Notes: generated by a model from the sequence alone, not told the origin. 17,745 nt of DNA from Rhodospirillales bacterium (GCA_016776705.1 JADHSW010000037.1:1-17745), one strand, 5' to 3'; counted from the first letter of the stretch, positions 1 through 6,796 are shown. Translations and numbers: made by a program.

Positions 1-215
1 CAGGCGAAGGCCAGAACCAGCGATTGCGCCGCATTTTGCGCCAGCAAAGCGACCCGGTCGCCGCGCACGATATCAAGTCTGGTCTTCAATGCCCCGGCCA
101 GACGCGAAACATTCTGCGCCATCTCGCCGTAAGTCACCTGCCGCTCACCACACCTGATCGCCATTTTGGTGGGCGTTAGTTCTGCGTGCCTGTCTATCCA
201 GTCGGAAAGGTTCAT
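1..215 (-). CDS. Acyl-CoA synthetase (AMP-binding, ANL superfamily), N-terminal fragment
   Basis: The first 71 residues of an acid-CoA ligase are visible and the rest lies beyond the left edge. The translation starts MNLSDWIDRHAELTPTKMAI and continues with CGERQVTYGEMAQNVSRLAGAL and RGDRVALLAQNAAQ. This is the usual N-terminal pattern of ANL enzymes: a DWIxxHAxxTPxKxAI opening, a TYGEM/TYAEL helix, then GDRVA followed by the LLxxN strand. The ATP and CoA motifs are outside the window, so the substrate class cannot be judged. The gene starts 16 bp after the thiolase stop and is almost surely the fourth gene of the leftward operon. The Shine-Dalgarno sequence is weak, so it may depend on coupled translation. 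It would supply an acyl-CoA substrate to the hydratase and thiolase genes upstream. The family call is firm; the specific activity is unknown. Confidence 0.8.
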   Translation of the reverse strand, partial: MNLSDWIDRHAELTPTKMAIRCGERQVTYGEMAQNVSRLAGALKTRLDIVRGDRVALLAQNAAQSLVLAFA

Positions 216-231
216 CGGTTTGTTATTCCGT

Positions 232-1434
232 TCAGTCCCCGACCTTGATGACCACCGCCATTGCCGTATCGCCGGCGGCGCAGCCACTGAACAGACCCAG
301 GCCGCCACCCTTTGCAGCCAGTTCTTCGATAAGTTCGATGATGGAGCGCAGCCCGGTCGGACCTTGCGGATGTCCCCAGATCAAGGAACAACCAAAGTTG
401 TTCATGTTCATCACATCGACGCCGGTTTCTTTCGCGAAAATGATGTCATTCAGTGCGAAGGGATTGTGAGTCTTGATGGCATCAATGGCGTCAATGCCCA
501 GACCTGCCTGTTCCAGTGCTCTTTTTGCGGCTGGAACCGGTGCTTCGGGCATGTAGGCCAGCTCTGTGCGGGTCAGGCCAAACCCCAGGATACGAATCCG
601 GACAGCAGCGTCCCGGCTCAACTCGCGCGCCTTTTCGGCTGAGGTGACGATCATTCCCGTGTTACCGTCAGCAGGATAGGTCTGAGCGGCGAAGGTAACG
701 CTGCCGTCTTTCAAAACAGGCCCCAACTGCCTCACACCTTCGGCTGTCGACAGGGTAACTCCTTCGTCGCCTTCCAGAACGCAAGCCGTCTTGCGATATC
801 TTGGATCAGGCGTTTCAAAGGGCAGCGTCATATAGGTTTTCTGAAAGGCGTTCCCGTCAGCCGTTGCGTCCCGGTATTGCTCCGTACGGCGCAGGGTAAT
901 TTCATGCTGGGCTTCCGTCTTGATACCGTGCCTGGCAGCGACATTTTCCGCCGTCTGCAACATGGAATGGCGCCCCAATGGATCGCAGCCGAAATTGTCC
1001 ATCACCCAGTCTTCATTGCTGCCGGTGCCGCCCGGTCCCTTCGGATTGGGGTAATAGAGGTGCGGTCCGTTCGATGTCCTGTCGGCTGTCACAACCAGAG
1101 TGGATGATGCAAGGCCGCTATCGATTTCCTGGGTAGCCGCGAGCAGACACCTGACGCCGGTAGCACACGCCTGGGCTACGGTCGGCCCGCCGACATGAGC
1201 CGCACCCATCATTCCCGTAAGCCAGGGCAGGCCATAAAACGCATGCTTCTGGGGAACGGACGTTCCTAATACGCCATAGTCGAATTGACCAGGATCGATG
1301 TTGCGACGGGCCAGTTCCGTCTTGGCAACATGGGCCGCAAATTCGATGCTGTGCAGGTTTGAAAAGCTACCCTGCCACTTGGCGAAGGGGGTGCTCCAAT
1401 AACAGCCGTAAGGTATTTCCGCAGTGTACGTCAT
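232..1434 (-). CDS. Thiolase-family protein (acetyl-CoA acetyltransferase-like)
   Basis: A 400-residue protein of normal thiolase length. The nucleophilic cysteine is C90 in VAQACATGVRC. The second histidine motif is WGHPQGPTG (H355), matching the GGHPxGxxG loop. The second active-site cysteine is C385 in FSGCAAGDTA, where degradative thiolases have CxGGGxG. The usual NEAFA motif is replaced by THNPFALND (H323), so this is a divergent subfamily rather than a standard FadA/PhaA thiolase. The likely role is CoA-dependent cleavage of a 3-ketoacyl-CoA in the cytoplasm, as the last step of a beta-oxidation-type route fed by the adjacent hot-dog hydratase pair. A carbon-carbon bond-forming or retro-aldol role is also possible, because thiolase-fold enzymes beside MaoC pairs can be aldolases; keeping both cysteines argues for thiolysis. 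It begins 12 bp after the preceding gene, with a purine-rich AAGAGA overlapping that gene's stop region. Confidence 0.85.
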   Translation of the reverse strand: MTYTAEIPYGCYWSTPFAKWQGSFSNLHSIEFAAHVAKTELARRNIDPGQFDYGVLGTSVPQKHAFYGLPWLTGMMGAAHVGGPTVAQACATGVRCLLAATQEIDSGLASSTLVVTADRTSNGPHLYYPNPKGPGGTGSNEDWVMDNFGCDPLGRHSMLQTAENVAARHGIKTEAQHEITLRRTEQYRDATADGNAFQKTYMTLPFETPDPRYRKTACVLEGDEGVTLSTAEGVRQLGPVLKDGSVTFAAQTYPADGNTGMIVTSAEKARELSRDAAVRIRILGFGLTRTELAYMPEAPVPAAKRALEQAGLGIDAIDAIKTHNPFALNDIIFAKETGVDVMNMNNFGCSLIWGHPQGPTGLRSIIELIEELAAKGGGLGLFSGCAAGDTAMAVVIKVGD

Positions 1435-1446
1435 ATCCGGTTTCTC

Positions 1447-1860
1447 TTAATCCAGGGCAATGCTGGCCGCGCCGTCCAGGACTGTTTCATCCTTCTGGTT
1501 GACCGCAACAATTTTCAAATCAAGACGCTTTTCACCATTTTCTTCTCGCTTCTCAGCCACTTCGCCGCGACAGGTGATGGTATCGCCAGGCACTGTCATG
1601 GCGACGAAACGAGCGCTGAAAGAGCGAATATTTGACTGGGGGACAAAGTCGCTCAACAATTGCCCAAGATAGGCCATGTTCAGCATTCCATGGGCTATGA
1701 CGCCGGGCAGCCCGCCTTTACGCGCTTCTTCGTCGTCCAGATGAATGGGGTTGTGATCGCCTGAGGCGCCTGCGAACAGCGCCAGCTGGGTGCGGGTAAT
1801 TGGCCCTTTGGTCGTTTCCGGGATGGCATCCCCGACATTGAAATCGTCAAACTTCGGCAT
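1447..1860 (-). CDS. MaoC-family (R)-hydratase, HadB-like catalytic subunit
   Basis: A 137-residue single hot-dog domain protein. It carries the hydratase-2 signature: FAGASGDHNPIHLD (about residues 29-42, with catalytic candidates D35 and H40), then GGLPGVIAHGMLNM (about 49-62). These are the residues expected to activate water for reversible hydration of a trans-2-enoyl-CoA to a 3-hydroxyacyl-CoA. The protein is short and lies directly downstream of a second hot-dog gene that lacks this signature. The two therefore resemble the HadA/HadB heterodimer arrangement, in which this protein would be the catalytic half. The start is supported by GGGAGAAG seven bases upstream, and the gap to the previous gene is 18 bp. 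It should work with the thiolase encoded next. Chain length and whether the substrate is aryl or aliphatic cannot be read from the sequence. Confidence 0.88.
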   Translation of the reverse strand: MPKFDDFNVGDAIPETTKGPITRTQLALFAGASGDHNPIHLDDEEARKGGLPGVIAHGMLNMAYLGQLLSDFVPQSNIRSFSARFVAMTVPGDTITCRGEVAEKREENGEKRLDLKIVAVNQKDETVLDGAASIALD

Positions 1861-1878
1861 ATTTCGTCTTCTCCCGAC

Positions 1879-2328
1879 TTATCCGTTACGCACGATGACG
1901 GTTGTCTGCAAATCGCAAACGCTGTCGCCGTTTTGATTGACCATGCCGATTTCGGCTTCGATAAACAAAAGAGCACCGCCCTTTTTTTCAAACACATTGG
2001 TAATTTTCTGAATGCCGGTTATCTCGTCACCGGCGCAGATCGCCTGCTTATAGGTAAAGCCCTGCGCCCCGTGGACGGCCCTGGTGACCGGAATTTCCAT
2101 ATCCTCCAGGATATTGAAAGATTGTCCCGCATCCATTGCAATGGCGAAAGAAAACGTCGGCGGGGCCGGAAGGGATTTATATCCGGCGTCGCTGGCGGCT
2201 TTTTCATCATTGTAAACCGGATTGGTTTCGCCAATGGCATTGGCAAACTGGCGAATGCGTCCCTTTTCGATTTCCGCCGTAAAAGACGGATATTCCTTGC
2301 CGATGAAATCTTCGTAACTCATGGCCAC
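1879..2328 (-). CDS. MaoC-like N-terminal (FAS1-type) dehydratase domain protein, HadA-like subunit
   Basis: A 149-residue hot-dog protein, first gene of the left operon. Its pattern (YEDFIGKEYPSFTAEIEKGRIRQFANAIGETNPVYND, then LPAPPTFSF, then HGAQGFTYKQAICAGDEITG) matches the MaoC dehydratase N-terminal family, which includes mycobacterial HadA/HadC subunits. It lacks the GDxNPIHxD active-site motif of its neighbour. GETNPVYND sits at the same place but the aspartate/histidine pair is replaced. Family knowledge suggests it binds the acyl chain and pairs with the catalytic subunit encoded immediately downstream. The first ATG is taken as the start because GGGGAG lies five bases before it. A second in-frame ATG two codons later (MAMSYE) is the alternative. 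Transcription probably starts in the divergent region shared with tetR. Confidence 0.85.
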   Translation of the reverse strand: MAMSYEDFIGKEYPSFTAEIEKGRIRQFANAIGETNPVYNDEKAASDAGYKSLPAPPTFSFAIAMDAGQSFNILEDMEIPVTRAVHGAQGFTYKQAICAGDEITGIQKITNVFEKKGGALLFIEAEIGMVNQNGDSVCDLQTTVIVRNG

Positions 2329-2406
2329 TCCCCGTTGATGCAGGTATATCTGCGCATTGATTCAGCGTCAGGGAAAGTTTCGCACGTCATTCCAGGCTTC
2401 GCAAGT

Positions 2407-2426
2407 ATTTTACGTTAGTGTAAAAT
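2407..2426. promoter_or_regulatory. Inverted repeat, candidate TetR operator 1
   Basis: Seven-base perfect arms, ATTTTAC and GTAAAAT, flank the six-base centre GTTAGT. The size and symmetry suit a dimeric TetR-family repressor. The site is on the HadA-like gene's side of the divergent region, where binding could block leftward transcription. The core TTTTAC...GTAAAA recurs at 2495-2511. Confidence 0.55.
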
Positions 2427-2494
2427 TAATGATCTCCTATAAATGGTTCTGATATTGGATTTTTTGTAAATAAATCAAAATTTTAAATATCTAT

Positions 2495-2511
2495 TTTTAC
2501 GATATGTAAAA
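2495..2511. promoter_or_regulatory. Inverted repeat, candidate TetR operator 2
   Basis: Six-base arms TTTTAC and GTAAAA flank the five-base centre GATAT. The arms are identical to the core of the repeat at 2407-2426, although the spacer is one base shorter. It lies about 40 bp before the tetR start, a position suited to autorepression. The shared arms in a short AT-rich gap argue for one protein recognising both sites, but AT-rich DNA makes chance repeats more likely. Confidence 0.5.
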
Positions 2512-2552
2512 TTATTCTTGCCGCAGACCCGCATCCCATTTATGTTTATGGC

Positions 2553-3143
2553 ATGAGCAGACGACGAGAAATCCTGCGCCGGGCAGCGGAAATTTTCGAG
2601 CGCAAGGGGGTGTCTGACACCTCGATTGAAGATATCGCCAATGCGGTCGGCATCAAGCGCGAGGGCGTCTACTACTACTTCAAAAGCCGCAACGACATCC
2701 TGCTTGAAGTTATCTTGCCGCAATCGACAACGTTGCATCGAAACCTGGAGCGTATTTTTGACTCCCGAATGGATTCCAGCGAAAAACTGCACGGGGCGAT
2801 CCAGAACCACCTGGATGCCTTTAACCCCGCTTACCTTGAAATGAGCGTGGCATTGCGCGAAAGCCAATCCACCATAAACGACTCCAGATTGTCAGAAATT
2901 CGCCGCACCTGGGACAGCTACAGCGAACTATGGACCAAACTGGTAGCCGAAGGTCAGGATGCCGGGGAATTCAGATCGGATTTGGACGCAAAAATGGTTG
3001 CCTTCGGTCTGCTGGGTATGTGCAACTGGGTCAGCCGCTGGTACGACCCGGATAAAAGCGTCAGCATATCGGAAATTGTCGAAACCTATTTTTCGCTCAC
3101 AACAAACGGGCTGAAAAACACACCATCGCCAAACCCTGCATAG
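2553..3143 (+). CDS. TetR/AcrR-family transcriptional regulator
   Basis: A 196-residue regulator and the only rightward gene in the window. The N-terminal helices (RRREILRRAAEIFERKG, residues 3-19) lead into the helix-turn-helix, residues 23-46: TSIEDIANAVGIKREGVYYY followed by FKSR. This is the standard TetR DNA-binding unit with the YYYF/YHYF recognition-helix ending. The rest is an all-helical ligand-binding and dimerisation domain of usual length. From its position it probably represses the divergent hydratase-thiolase-ligase operon and itself; family precedent suggests an acyl- or aryl-CoA as inducer, which is inference. No clear Shine-Dalgarno sequence precedes the ATG. The two nearby upstream ATGs (2542 and 2548) are out of frame, so 2553 is the best start. 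It ends only 7 bp from the end of the convergent CoA ligase gene, with no room for a terminator between the two stops. Confidence 0.92.
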   Translation: MSRRREILRRAAEIFERKGVSDTSIEDIANAVGIKREGVYYYFKSRNDILLEVILPQSTTLHRNLERIFDSRMDSSEKLHGAIQNHLDAFNPAYLEMSVALRESQSTINDSRLSEIRRTWDSYSELWTKLVAEGQDAGEFRSDLDAKMVAFGLLGMCNWVSRWYDPDKSVSISEIVETYFSLTTNGLKNTPSPNPA

Positions 3144-3150
3144 ACCGAAT

Positions 3151-4971
3151 TCATGTAGGTTCTGGTTTGTCCATAAGGATCACCGCGTCGTTGCCATTGC
3201 TGCTGTACAGTTCATTGAGCTGTTCTGAGCGACATTCCAGAACGGCGCGCTGGTTAATATATCCCTTGTCCGTAATTTCGTTGGCGTCGATTGAGGGTGG
3301 TTGCGTCAACAAGATGACGCGAGAAATACGAGTGCTGCCTGCAGGGTTTTCGGCATTGTGCCGGGCGAGCCCCCGCCTTATATGGTCGCGAACCTTGGCC
3401 GCGTCGCCAACACTTTCACAGCCGCCCGGATTGGGGAATATCAACAATCCTACCTCGTCGCGGTCATGTCCGGTAACCACGGCATCTTGCACAACGGGTG
3501 CGCAGGCAGCAATTGCGGCAATGCGCAGGGTTCCTGCACTGACCCATGTTCCCGATAACAACTTGAAGTCTTCTGCCGTCCGGCCATCGAAGACAATACC
3601 CTTGGCGGGATCGGAAGGATCGGCCAGCCTGCCAGCATCGCCAATGCAGTAAAAACCATCCTCGTCGAAGGCTGCCTGGGTTAAATCGTCGGCTTTCCAG
3701 TACCCAGGTGTTACGTTTGGACCGCGCACCCGCATCTCCAGTTTGGAGCCATTGGGAACCATCTTCAATTCCGTGCCCGGTGCCGGAAGACCAATGACCC
3801 CGGCCCGATCAATGGGGAAATGAACCGACGTCGCCAGGGGGGCCGTCTCTGTCGACCCCCAGGCCGACAACATGCGCACCATCTTGCCCCGCGAGGCAAT
3901 TGATAGTTTTTCCAACCGTTCCCACAAGGATTGCGGAAGGGCGGCGGCTGCGTAAAAAATGACATCCAGATCCTTGAAAAACTTATCGCGCAACGCGTCA
4001 TCCGCCTCAAGGAACGGTAACAACACGTCAAAACCTCGTGGTACGTTGAAATACATTGTCGATGAAATTTCGCCTAAGATAGCTACCGTCTTCTCGATCA
4101 GGCCGGGAGCAGGCTTGCCCCCGTCGATGTACAGGGTGCCACCGTTAAACAGAACCATGTTGAAATTGTGGTTGCCGCCAAAGGTATGATTCCACGGCAA
4201 CCAGTCGACAATAATTGGCGGCTTTGCCTTAACGAAAGGCCACAGCTGGGTGATCGCCTGCTGATTGGAACACATCATGCGCTGTGTATTCTTTACGCCC
4301 TTGGGCATGCCTGTCGATCCCGAGGTATAGAGAATCTTGGCCAGCGTATCCGGCCCGACAGCATTAAAGCTTTCGCTGACTGCGTCTGTCGGCGCTGCAT
4401 CCAGATCATCAAAGAACGTACAGGACATTCCATCCGGTGGAGCAGCACTGACCACAACCTCCACCCCATCCATGGGCAGGGCCGCCATAGCCTTGGCGAA
4501 CATTTCGCCATTGGCGGTGAAAATCAGTTCCGGAAGAATCTGGGAGAAAATATGTTTAAGTTTCCCATGGTCCTGGGACATCAGCGAATACGCAGGAGAG
4601 ACCGGCACCACCGGGATGCCCACATACATGCAGGCATGTAATAAAAGCGCATTATCGACCCCGTTGTCTGATAAAATCATGACCGGGCGCTCTTTGTCCA
4701 AGTTGCGATCAAGCAAGGCCTGGGCGATACGCTCTACCCTGCTCAAGAAATCCCCGTAAGTAATTTTTCTCCAACTACCGTCTGCCTTGCGCTCTGCAAG
4801 GAACAAGCGCTCAGGAGTAGCGTCCGCCCACCGGCGCAGGGACCCACCAAGGTTTGGCGGATATTCTTCAAGTTTCATTGGCGACTTCAAGATAAACCCG
4901 CCACCATCCATTTTTATTACGTCAACCGCCGCTGGGGCAAAATCAATATCCACAACTGGCACCTTGCTCAT
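3151..4971 (-). CDS. fcs: Feruloyl-CoA synthase-type aryl/acyl-CoA ligase
   Basis: A 606-residue ANL-superfamily ligase that forms an acyl-AMP and then an acyl-CoA. Visible motifs, in order: the P-loop YTSGSTGMPKG (215-225), DWLPWNHTFGGNHNFN (256-271), YFNVPRGF (307-314), WGSTETAP (371-378), RGPNVTPGYW (416-425), DGRTAEDFKLLSGTWV (462-477), and the C-terminal EITDKGYINQRAVL (565-578) with catalytic lysine K569. The NTQRMM, DWLPWNHTFGGNHNFN and DKGYINQRAVL blocks and the length of about 600 residues are characteristic of the feruloyl-CoA synthase group rather than the shorter fatty-acid ligases. The true substrate is open, since no enoyl-CoA hydratase/aldolase or vanillin dehydrogenase gene is nearby. 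AGGAGG about eight bases upstream fixes the start. The gene appears to be transcribed alone from its own promoter, although read-through from the long operon upstream is possible. Confidence 0.8.
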   Translation of the reverse strand: MSKVPVVDIDFAPAAVDVIKMDGGGFILKSPMKLEEYPPNLGGSLRRWADATPERLFLAERKADGSWRKITYGDFLSRVERIAQALLDRNLDKERPVMILSDNGVDNALLLHACMYVGIPVVPVSPAYSLMSQDHGKLKHIFSQILPELIFTANGEMFAKAMAALPMDGVEVVVSAAPPDGMSCTFFDDLDAAPTDAVSESFNAVGPDTLAKILYTSGSTGMPKGVKNTQRMMCSNQQAITQLWPFVKAKPPIIVDWLPWNHTFGGNHNFNMVLFNGGTLYIDGGKPAPGLIEKTVAILGEISSTMYFNVPRGFDVLLPFLEADDALRDKFFKDLDVIFYAAAALPQSLWERLEKLSIASRGKMVRMLSAWGSTETAPLATSVHFPIDRAGVIGLPAPGTELKMVPNGSKLEMRVRGPNVTPGYWKADDLTQAAFDEDGFYCIGDAGRLADPSDPAKGIVFDGRTAEDFKLLSGTWVSAGTLRIAAIAACAPVVQDAVVTGHDRDEVGLLIFPNPGGCESVGDAAKVRDHIRRGLARHNAENPAGSTRISRVILLTQPPSIDANEITDKGYINQRAVLECRSEQLNELYSSNGNDAVILMDKPEPT

Positions 4972-4979
4972 GACGACTC

Positions 4980-4986
4980 CCTCCTT
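4980..4986 (-). promoter_or_regulatory. Ribosome binding site of the CoA ligase gene
   Basis: On the minus strand this reads AAGGAGG, eight bases before the ATG at 4971. It is one of the strongest Shine-Dalgarno matches in the window and supports the MSKVPVVD start. Confidence 0.8.
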
Positions 4987-4992
4987 TTCTAT

Positions 4993-5030
4993 CAGTCCAA
5001 TACTGGACTGTCTTAAAGGGCTGTTGTCAA
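4993..5030 (-). promoter_or_regulatory. Candidate promoter with overlapping palindromic operator for the CoA ligase gene
   Basis: On the minus strand a perfect TTGACA (5030-5025) is followed 14 bases later by a perfect palindrome at 5010-4993, with arms CAGTCCA and TGGACTG around a four-base centre. The palindrome occupies the place where a -10 element is expected. The best -10 candidates (CAGTAT and neighbours) are poor and at long spacing. The arrangement fits a repressible promoter with an operator over the -10/start region. A 5' UTR hairpin in the mRNA is the alternative reading. The sequence differs from the tetR-side repeats, so a different regulator is implied. Confidence 0.45.
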
Positions 5031-5064
5031 ATTAAAGTGACCTGATTTGTAATGACTTAAATTT

Positions 5065-5090
5065 GAAAAGCATCATAGCGCCTGTGATGC
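5065..5090 (-). terminator. Possible weak intrinsic terminator at the end of the long operon
   Basis: Read leftward, the six-base stem GCATCA/TGATGC (nine-base loop) is followed directly by TTTTC. It lies about 28 bp after the stop of the fused cofactor gene, the right place to end the long operon. The stem is short and not GC-rich and the T-run is only four bases, so termination may be partial and allow read-through into the CoA ligase gene. Confidence 0.4.
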
Positions 5091-5117
5091 CCTTCCAGAT
5101 TTTGATCCACCTTGCAG

Positions 5118-6770
5118 TTAAATTTTCTGCACCGTGTTCGGGCCAGAGGCTCGGCCTAATGCTTCCGGTGAATCAATATCCCGAAGAACCGCATCGGATG
5201 ACATTTCCACTTCATGAACAACACTTCCATGTTCTCGCAGGAGCTTGCGCGCACCTTCATCGCCTGAAAGTTCTTCCATTCTGGGGAAGAAAAGCCGCGA
5301 CCAAAGCACCGGATTGCCCCGCCGCCCACCGTAACTGGATACGCACACAGCCCGGTCCATGTCCGGATCAAATAATTCTATTAATCTGTTTAGATGACTG
5401 GCAGTTACATCGGGCATGTCTGCTAGGCAAACGACGGCGCCATCAACATCATTCGCCAAAGCGGATATTCCGCATTTCAGGGATGTACTCATCCCCTGGG
5501 CGAAAAGTTCGTTGTAAACGGTGGTCACAGGCAGCCCTTTTACGATTTCCTGTGTTTTGTCCGCCTCGAAGCCAGTTACGACGATAATCGATGAGACGTT
5601 GGAATCCATGGCGGCATCAACGGCGTGACGCATCATCACTTTGCCCTGAACCTCCTCAAGCAGCTTGTTCACCTCTCCCATACGCGTTGATTGCCCGGCG
5701 GCAAGAATAATGGCGGCAATTTTCTTTGGTGATTCGCTTAGCATAACGAGTTCTGCCTTTCCGCTGACTGCATGATCCCGCGGCAAGGGCCGATTGACCA
5801 TTTCCTTGAGAAGGCCGCCAACCCCCAGGGCGGCAAAGTCAGCCCTGTTAATGGACAGGCCAGCCATAACCCGTTGAAGAATCCAGTCAAAACCGTTGAC
5901 GCTCAGTGATCTGGCGCAACCGGGCATGCCGATAATGCAAAGATCATTTTTGCGCCCCATAACCAGCAGATTTCCCGGATCAACCGGGATACCGAAATGC
6001 TCGACCGTGCCGCCTGAAAACTCGATACCCGCAGGAACCGTATCGCGTTTATCGACTGTTGCCGTCGCACCGCAAATAATAACCAGATCACAACCGATTC
6101 CTTCCAGCTTTTCGATGCTGGCGGCAACCGCCGCACAATCATGATCACATCGACATTCGCCAGCCACTTCGTTGCCCATGGCAGCAAGACGCGTTTCCAG
6201 CGCGGTTGCCGCTTTATCCAGAAGGGATTCCTTTCCCCCGTCAATGCGGGTCAGTATTAACCCCACCTTACGCGGCAAAAACGGAACGGCCTTGATTAGC
6301 TGATTATTTTCAATGATGTTTTTGGCTTTTAACAATGATGCTTTTGGAAGGGCAAATGGAATAATTTTTACCGTTCCGACAACCTCGCCTGGCCTCACCA
6401 CACTGAAGGAAGACAGACTGGCGAATGTAATGGCTTCGTCTATCAGGTTGAGTTTCTGAACGCCCTCGCCATCCACGACAAGAATCCCGTGCACCGCCGC
6501 TTTCAAATTGCAGCGCCCCGTAAAGGCCGGAGTAAGTTCGATCCCTTCACCCTTTAGCGCCCCAGCAAGCGCAGCGGCGGCTTCATCTTCAGTAGCATCA
6601 TCGGACTCCAATAGTGCCGCCATGACTGTGACGTGCCCGGCAGACCTTAAAAGATCAATCTCGTCAGCCGTAAGGATCGTTCCTTTCTTGATGGTCTTTC
6701 CTTCTATACGAAGGGAATGAGCCATGATGGCCCCTTCAGCTTCATCAATCGGAAAGCTATCAAAAATCAC
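5118..6770 (-). CDS. Fused molybdopterin-binding (MoeA-like) / MocA-like cytidylyltransferase protein
   Basis: A 550-residue two-domain protein for molybdenum cofactor maturation. Residues 1 to about 330 form a MoeA-type molybdopterin-binding region, with the family opening FPIDEAEGAIMAHSLR (6-21), CGATATVDKRDTVP (233-246), HFGIPVDPGNLL (258-269) and GMPGCARSLSVNGFDWILQR (281-300). Residues from about 350 form a nucleotidyltransferase of the MobA/MocA type: LAAGQSTRMG (356-365), K369, LADMPDV (449-455), GNPVLW (485-490), SGDEGARKLL (502-511) and DIDSPEAL (531-538). MocA-type enzymes convert Mo-molybdopterin to the cytosine dinucleotide form used by xanthine-dehydrogenase-family hydroxylases. 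Its place right after the hydroxylase large-subunit gene (26-bp gap) suggests dedicated cofactor supply. The start is GTG, backed by AAGGAGG eight bases upstream; the first ATG is 15 codons later and would delete conserved residues. Confidence 0.88.
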   Translation of the reverse strand: MIFDSFPIDEAEGAIMAHSLRIEGKTIKKGTILTADEIDLLRSAGHVTVMAALLESDDATEDEAAAALAGALKGEGIELTPAFTGRCNLKAAVHGILVVDGEGVQKLNLIDEAITFASLSSFSVVRPGEVVGTVKIIPFALPKASLLKAKNIIENNQLIKAVPFLPRKVGLILTRIDGGKESLLDKAATALETRLAAMGNEVAGECRCDHDCAAVAASIEKLEGIGCDLVIICGATATVDKRDTVPAGIEFSGGTVEHFGIPVDPGNLLVMGRKNDLCIIGMPGCARSLSVNGFDWILQRVMAGLSINRADFAALGVGGLLKEMVNRPLPRDHAVSGKAELVMLSESPKKIAAIILAAGQSTRMGEVNKLLEEVQGKVMMRHAVDAAMDSNVSSIIVVTGFEADKTQEIVKGLPVTTVYNELFAQGMSTSLKCGISALANDVDGAVVCLADMPDVTASHLNRLIELFDPDMDRAVCVSSYGGRRGNPVLWSRLFFPRMEELSGDEGARKLLREHGSVVHEVEMSSDAVLRDIDSPEALGRASGPNTVQKI

Positions 6771-6778
6771 GACTTCCG

Positions 6779-6785
6779 CCTCCTT
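6779..6785 (-). promoter_or_regulatory. Ribosome binding site that selects the GTG start of the MoeA/MocA fusion
   Basis: On the minus strand this is AAGGAGG, eight bases before GTG at 6770. It shows that GTG, not the later ATG at 6725, is the start. Confidence 0.8.
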
Positions 6786-6796
6786 TTCACAATTCC

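Larger units (their letters stand above)
2329..2552. promoter_or_regulatory. Divergent regulatory region between tetR and the hydratase/thiolase operon
   Basis: A 224-bp gap separates the leftward HadA-like gene from the rightward tetR gene. The stretch from about 2400 to 2520 is strikingly AT-rich compared with the coding DNA around it, and it holds two related inverted repeats listed separately. Promoters for both directions should lie here, but several weak -10/-35 pairs are possible on each strand and none stands out, so no hexamers are assigned. Divergent placement of a TetR-family gene next to its target operon is the classic autoregulated arrangement. Confidence 0.75.

Noticed and set aside
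166..642. Rightward open frame overlapping the thiolase end
   Set aside because: It is antisense to two genes with family motifs and its translation shows no domain.
2464..2492. Specific -35/-10 pair for tetR (TTGTAA with an AT-rich -10)
   Set aside because: Several equally weak pairs exist in this AT-rich stretch on both strands, so no one promoter can be supported.
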